Assembly (NCBI GenBank): GCA_910584215.1
Contig: CAJTYI010000125.1
Location: 1-5,494 of the forward strand
DNA length: 5,494 nt
Source of the DNA: an uncultured Roseburia sp.
GTDB taxonomy: Bacteria > Bacillota > Clostridia > Lachnospirales > Lachnospiraceae
Direction: 5' to 3'
In this document: piece by piece, positions 5,449 through 5,494 of the stretch
Layout: the number at the start of each line of letters is the position of its first letter
Numbering within the stretch: position 1 is the first letter of the stretch
Position numbers and translations under genes: made by a program
Notes under the pieces: model-generated
What the model saw: only the letters and a program-made list of their open reading frames with translations
The model's database searches: none
What the model was told of the DNA's origin: nothing

Positions 5449-5494
5449 CCGCGCGGGGTGCATGCTGCAACAGCAGCTATTTTCACTTCGCACC
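5442..5494 (-). CDS. 3' end of an unidentified upstream gene (partial)
   Basis: The frame entering from the right edge reads CEVKIAAVAACTPRGE and ends at TAG (5444-5442). Two other frames also stop nearby: one after three codons (GAK, TGA 5485-5483), and one running to 5420 with a Cys-rich, Arg-rich sequence that looks accidental. I prefer the first because its composition is protein-like and its end abuts the inverted repeat, leaving a short gap to the next SD. With only 16 codons visible, neither family nor function can be given. By position it should be another late structural gene. Confidence 0.4.
   Translation of the reverse strand, partial: CEVKIAAVAACTPRGE

Overview
The window is about 5.5 kb of phage or prophage late region, with every credible gene on the minus strand. 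It most likely comes from a virus of an anaerobic Firmicute, probably class Clostridia. The support is the strong AGGAGG-type Shine-Dalgarno (SD) sites, a TIGR01593/PF05105-type lysis holin, an Amidase_3 endolysin of the kind common in clostridial prophages, and a BppU-type baseplate protein. No integrase, capsid, terminase or host gene is visible, so free phage, prophage and tail-like particle cannot be separated here.

In transcription order (high to low coordinates) the layout is as follows. (1) The last 16 codons of an unidentified gene, whose stop codon lies in a perfect inverted repeat (5421-5448). (2) A 131-residue acidic phage protein (5397-5002), followed by a terminator-like hairpin (4957-4990). 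(3) A 275-residue distal-tail (Dit)-like protein (4926-4099). (4) A 21-codon mini-gene (4098-4033) that exactly fills the gap between its neighbours and has its own SD. (5) A BppU-like baseplate upper protein (4031-3336). (6) A 480-residue tail fibre or receptor-binding protein (3319-1877), whose last 130 or so residues are encoded by much more AT-rich DNA. (7) A holin (1808-1326). (8) An N-acetylmuramoyl-L-alanine amidase endolysin with a half-length SPOR-like tail (1296-529). (9) A 440-base non-coding stretch with several dyads and a motif repeated three times. (10) The first 29 codons of another same-strand gene that runs off the left edge (88-1).

The genes would work together as follows. 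The Dit-like protein caps the tail end, the BppU-like protein links the fibres to the baseplate, and the fibre contacts the host. At the end of infection the holin permeabilises the membrane and the amidase cuts the peptidoglycan. Gaps are very short (1 to 30 bases) through most of the block, which implies one late operon. The breaks are the two hairpins around the 131-residue gene and the 440-base gap after the endolysin.

The points most worth a second look are the 21-codon gene, the absence of any tail-associated lysin (Tal)/tail-endopeptidase gene between the Dit-like and BppU-like genes, the composition break in the fibre, and the structured non-coding region followed by another gene rather than by an attachment site or integrase. 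I did not find a clearly new defence or mobile system here.
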